From: an uncultured Lachnoclostridium sp.
GTDB taxonomy: Bacteria > Bacillota > Clostridia > Lachnospirales > Lachnospiraceae
Assembly (NCBI GenBank): GCA_944376715.1
Contig: CALWDO010000011.1
Location: 1 to 63,174, forward strand
Direction of reading: 5' to 3'
DNA length: 63,174 bases
Position 1 is the first letter of the stretch. Every line of letters starts with the position of its first letter. The translations under genes were made by a program, and so were the position numbers. Positions 62,877-63,174 of the stretch are shown here, one piece after another. The notes under the pieces were generated by a model that was not told the origin of the DNA, did not search any database, and saw nothing but the letters and a program-made list of their open reading frames with translations.

Positions 62877-63174
62877 TTATAAATTCAACTGTTCTCCGCC
62901 CTTTTCCAGATATCGCTCCAGCCTTTCTGAAAGCGCCTGATGCTCTTTCATGGACAGATCCGGATCTTTCTCAAGGAGCTCGGCCGCCGCCTGACCGGCC
63001 ATCTGAAGTATTCTGGCATCCTGAAATACGTCTCCGATCCGGAATTCCAGGATTCCGCTCTGCCGTATTCCAAACAGGTCTCCCGGCCCCCGCATTTTCA
63101 GATCTTCACTGGCTATATAAAAACCGTCATTGGAACGATTCAGCACTTCCAGTCTTTTCTTTGTTTCTTTACTT
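62877..63174 (-). CDS. recG: ATP-dependent DNA helicase RecG, C-terminal part
   Basis: The frame is open to the right edge. NRSNDGFYIASEDLKMRGPGDLFGIRQSG is the end of the RecG helicase core (the TRG-like part), and the last residues (ERLERYLEKGGEQLNL) its C-terminus. RecG rescues stalled forks and Holliday junctions. About 99 residues are visible of a protein of about 680. Confidence 0.93.
   Translation of the reverse strand, partial: SKETKKRLEVLNRSNDGFYIASEDLKMRGPGDLFGIRQSGILEFRIGDVFQDARILQMAGQAAAELLEKDPDLSMKEHQALSERLERYLEKGGEQLNL

Overview
The window looks like a piece of chromosome from a spore-forming, anaerobic, Gram-positive Clostridia, most like the Lachnospiraceae. The signs are an alpha/beta-type spore protein gene with a sigma-G-like promoter, an anaerobic (class III) ribonucleotide reductase, an L27 ribosomal protein with the Firmicutes cleavable N-terminus plus its Prp protease, LexA boxes of the Bacillus/Clostridium type, a fused AccD-AccA, and strong AGGAGG ribosome binding sites. 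All coordinates and motif matches were read by eye; no search was run.

Layout. 1-5.1 kb: the end of a ureohydrolase gene, then a leftward catabolic operon (M24 peptidase, then an amidohydrolase fused to diaminopropionate ammonia-lyase) behind a MerR regulator and a promoter with a 19-bp spacer. 5.3-6.9 kb: a broken AAA-ATPase-like gene. 7.0-13.2 kb: a LacI-type regulator, a PhnCDE-type ABC transporter and a cytoplasmic 5'-nucleotidase-like enzyme. 13.3-22.7 kb: a GNAT enzyme, then a housekeeping run (radical SAM protein, DUF2344, short RNase G, Prp, L21, L27, ObgE, YhbY, NadD-YqeK fusion, RsfS, Nudix). 22.7-29.7 kb: an orphan HicB, an ECF sigma/anti-sigma operon with a probable start-proximal frameshift, a two-component system and a VanY-like carboxypeptidase. 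29.7-37.7 kb: LexA, a LysR regulator, and a full F-type ATP synthase operon in which delta and alpha are one protein. 37.8-43.3 kb: an unknown gene, TetR, a calcium P-type ATPase and a C39-like peptidase.

43.3-47.5 kb is the most unusual part. It holds a XerS-like recombinase, a palindrome with dif geometry (11-6-11) just upstream of it, a type I toxin with an antisense RNA, a MotA/OmpA-like channel pair, and a YneA-like LysM gene under LexA control. Nearly all genes to the left of this point run rightward and nearly all to the right run leftward. I infer that the replication terminus may lie here.

47.6-63.2 kb (almost all leftward): the accB-accC-accDA operon with two FabT-like operators, a sodium-dependent transporter, a GntR/ABC operon, YbjQ and DUF975 proteins, NrdD with its glycyl-radical tail encoded by a separate 52-residue gene, then NrdG (operon preceded by NrdR-like boxes), YitT, MiaB, a histidine phosphatase, the spore protein and the end of RecG.
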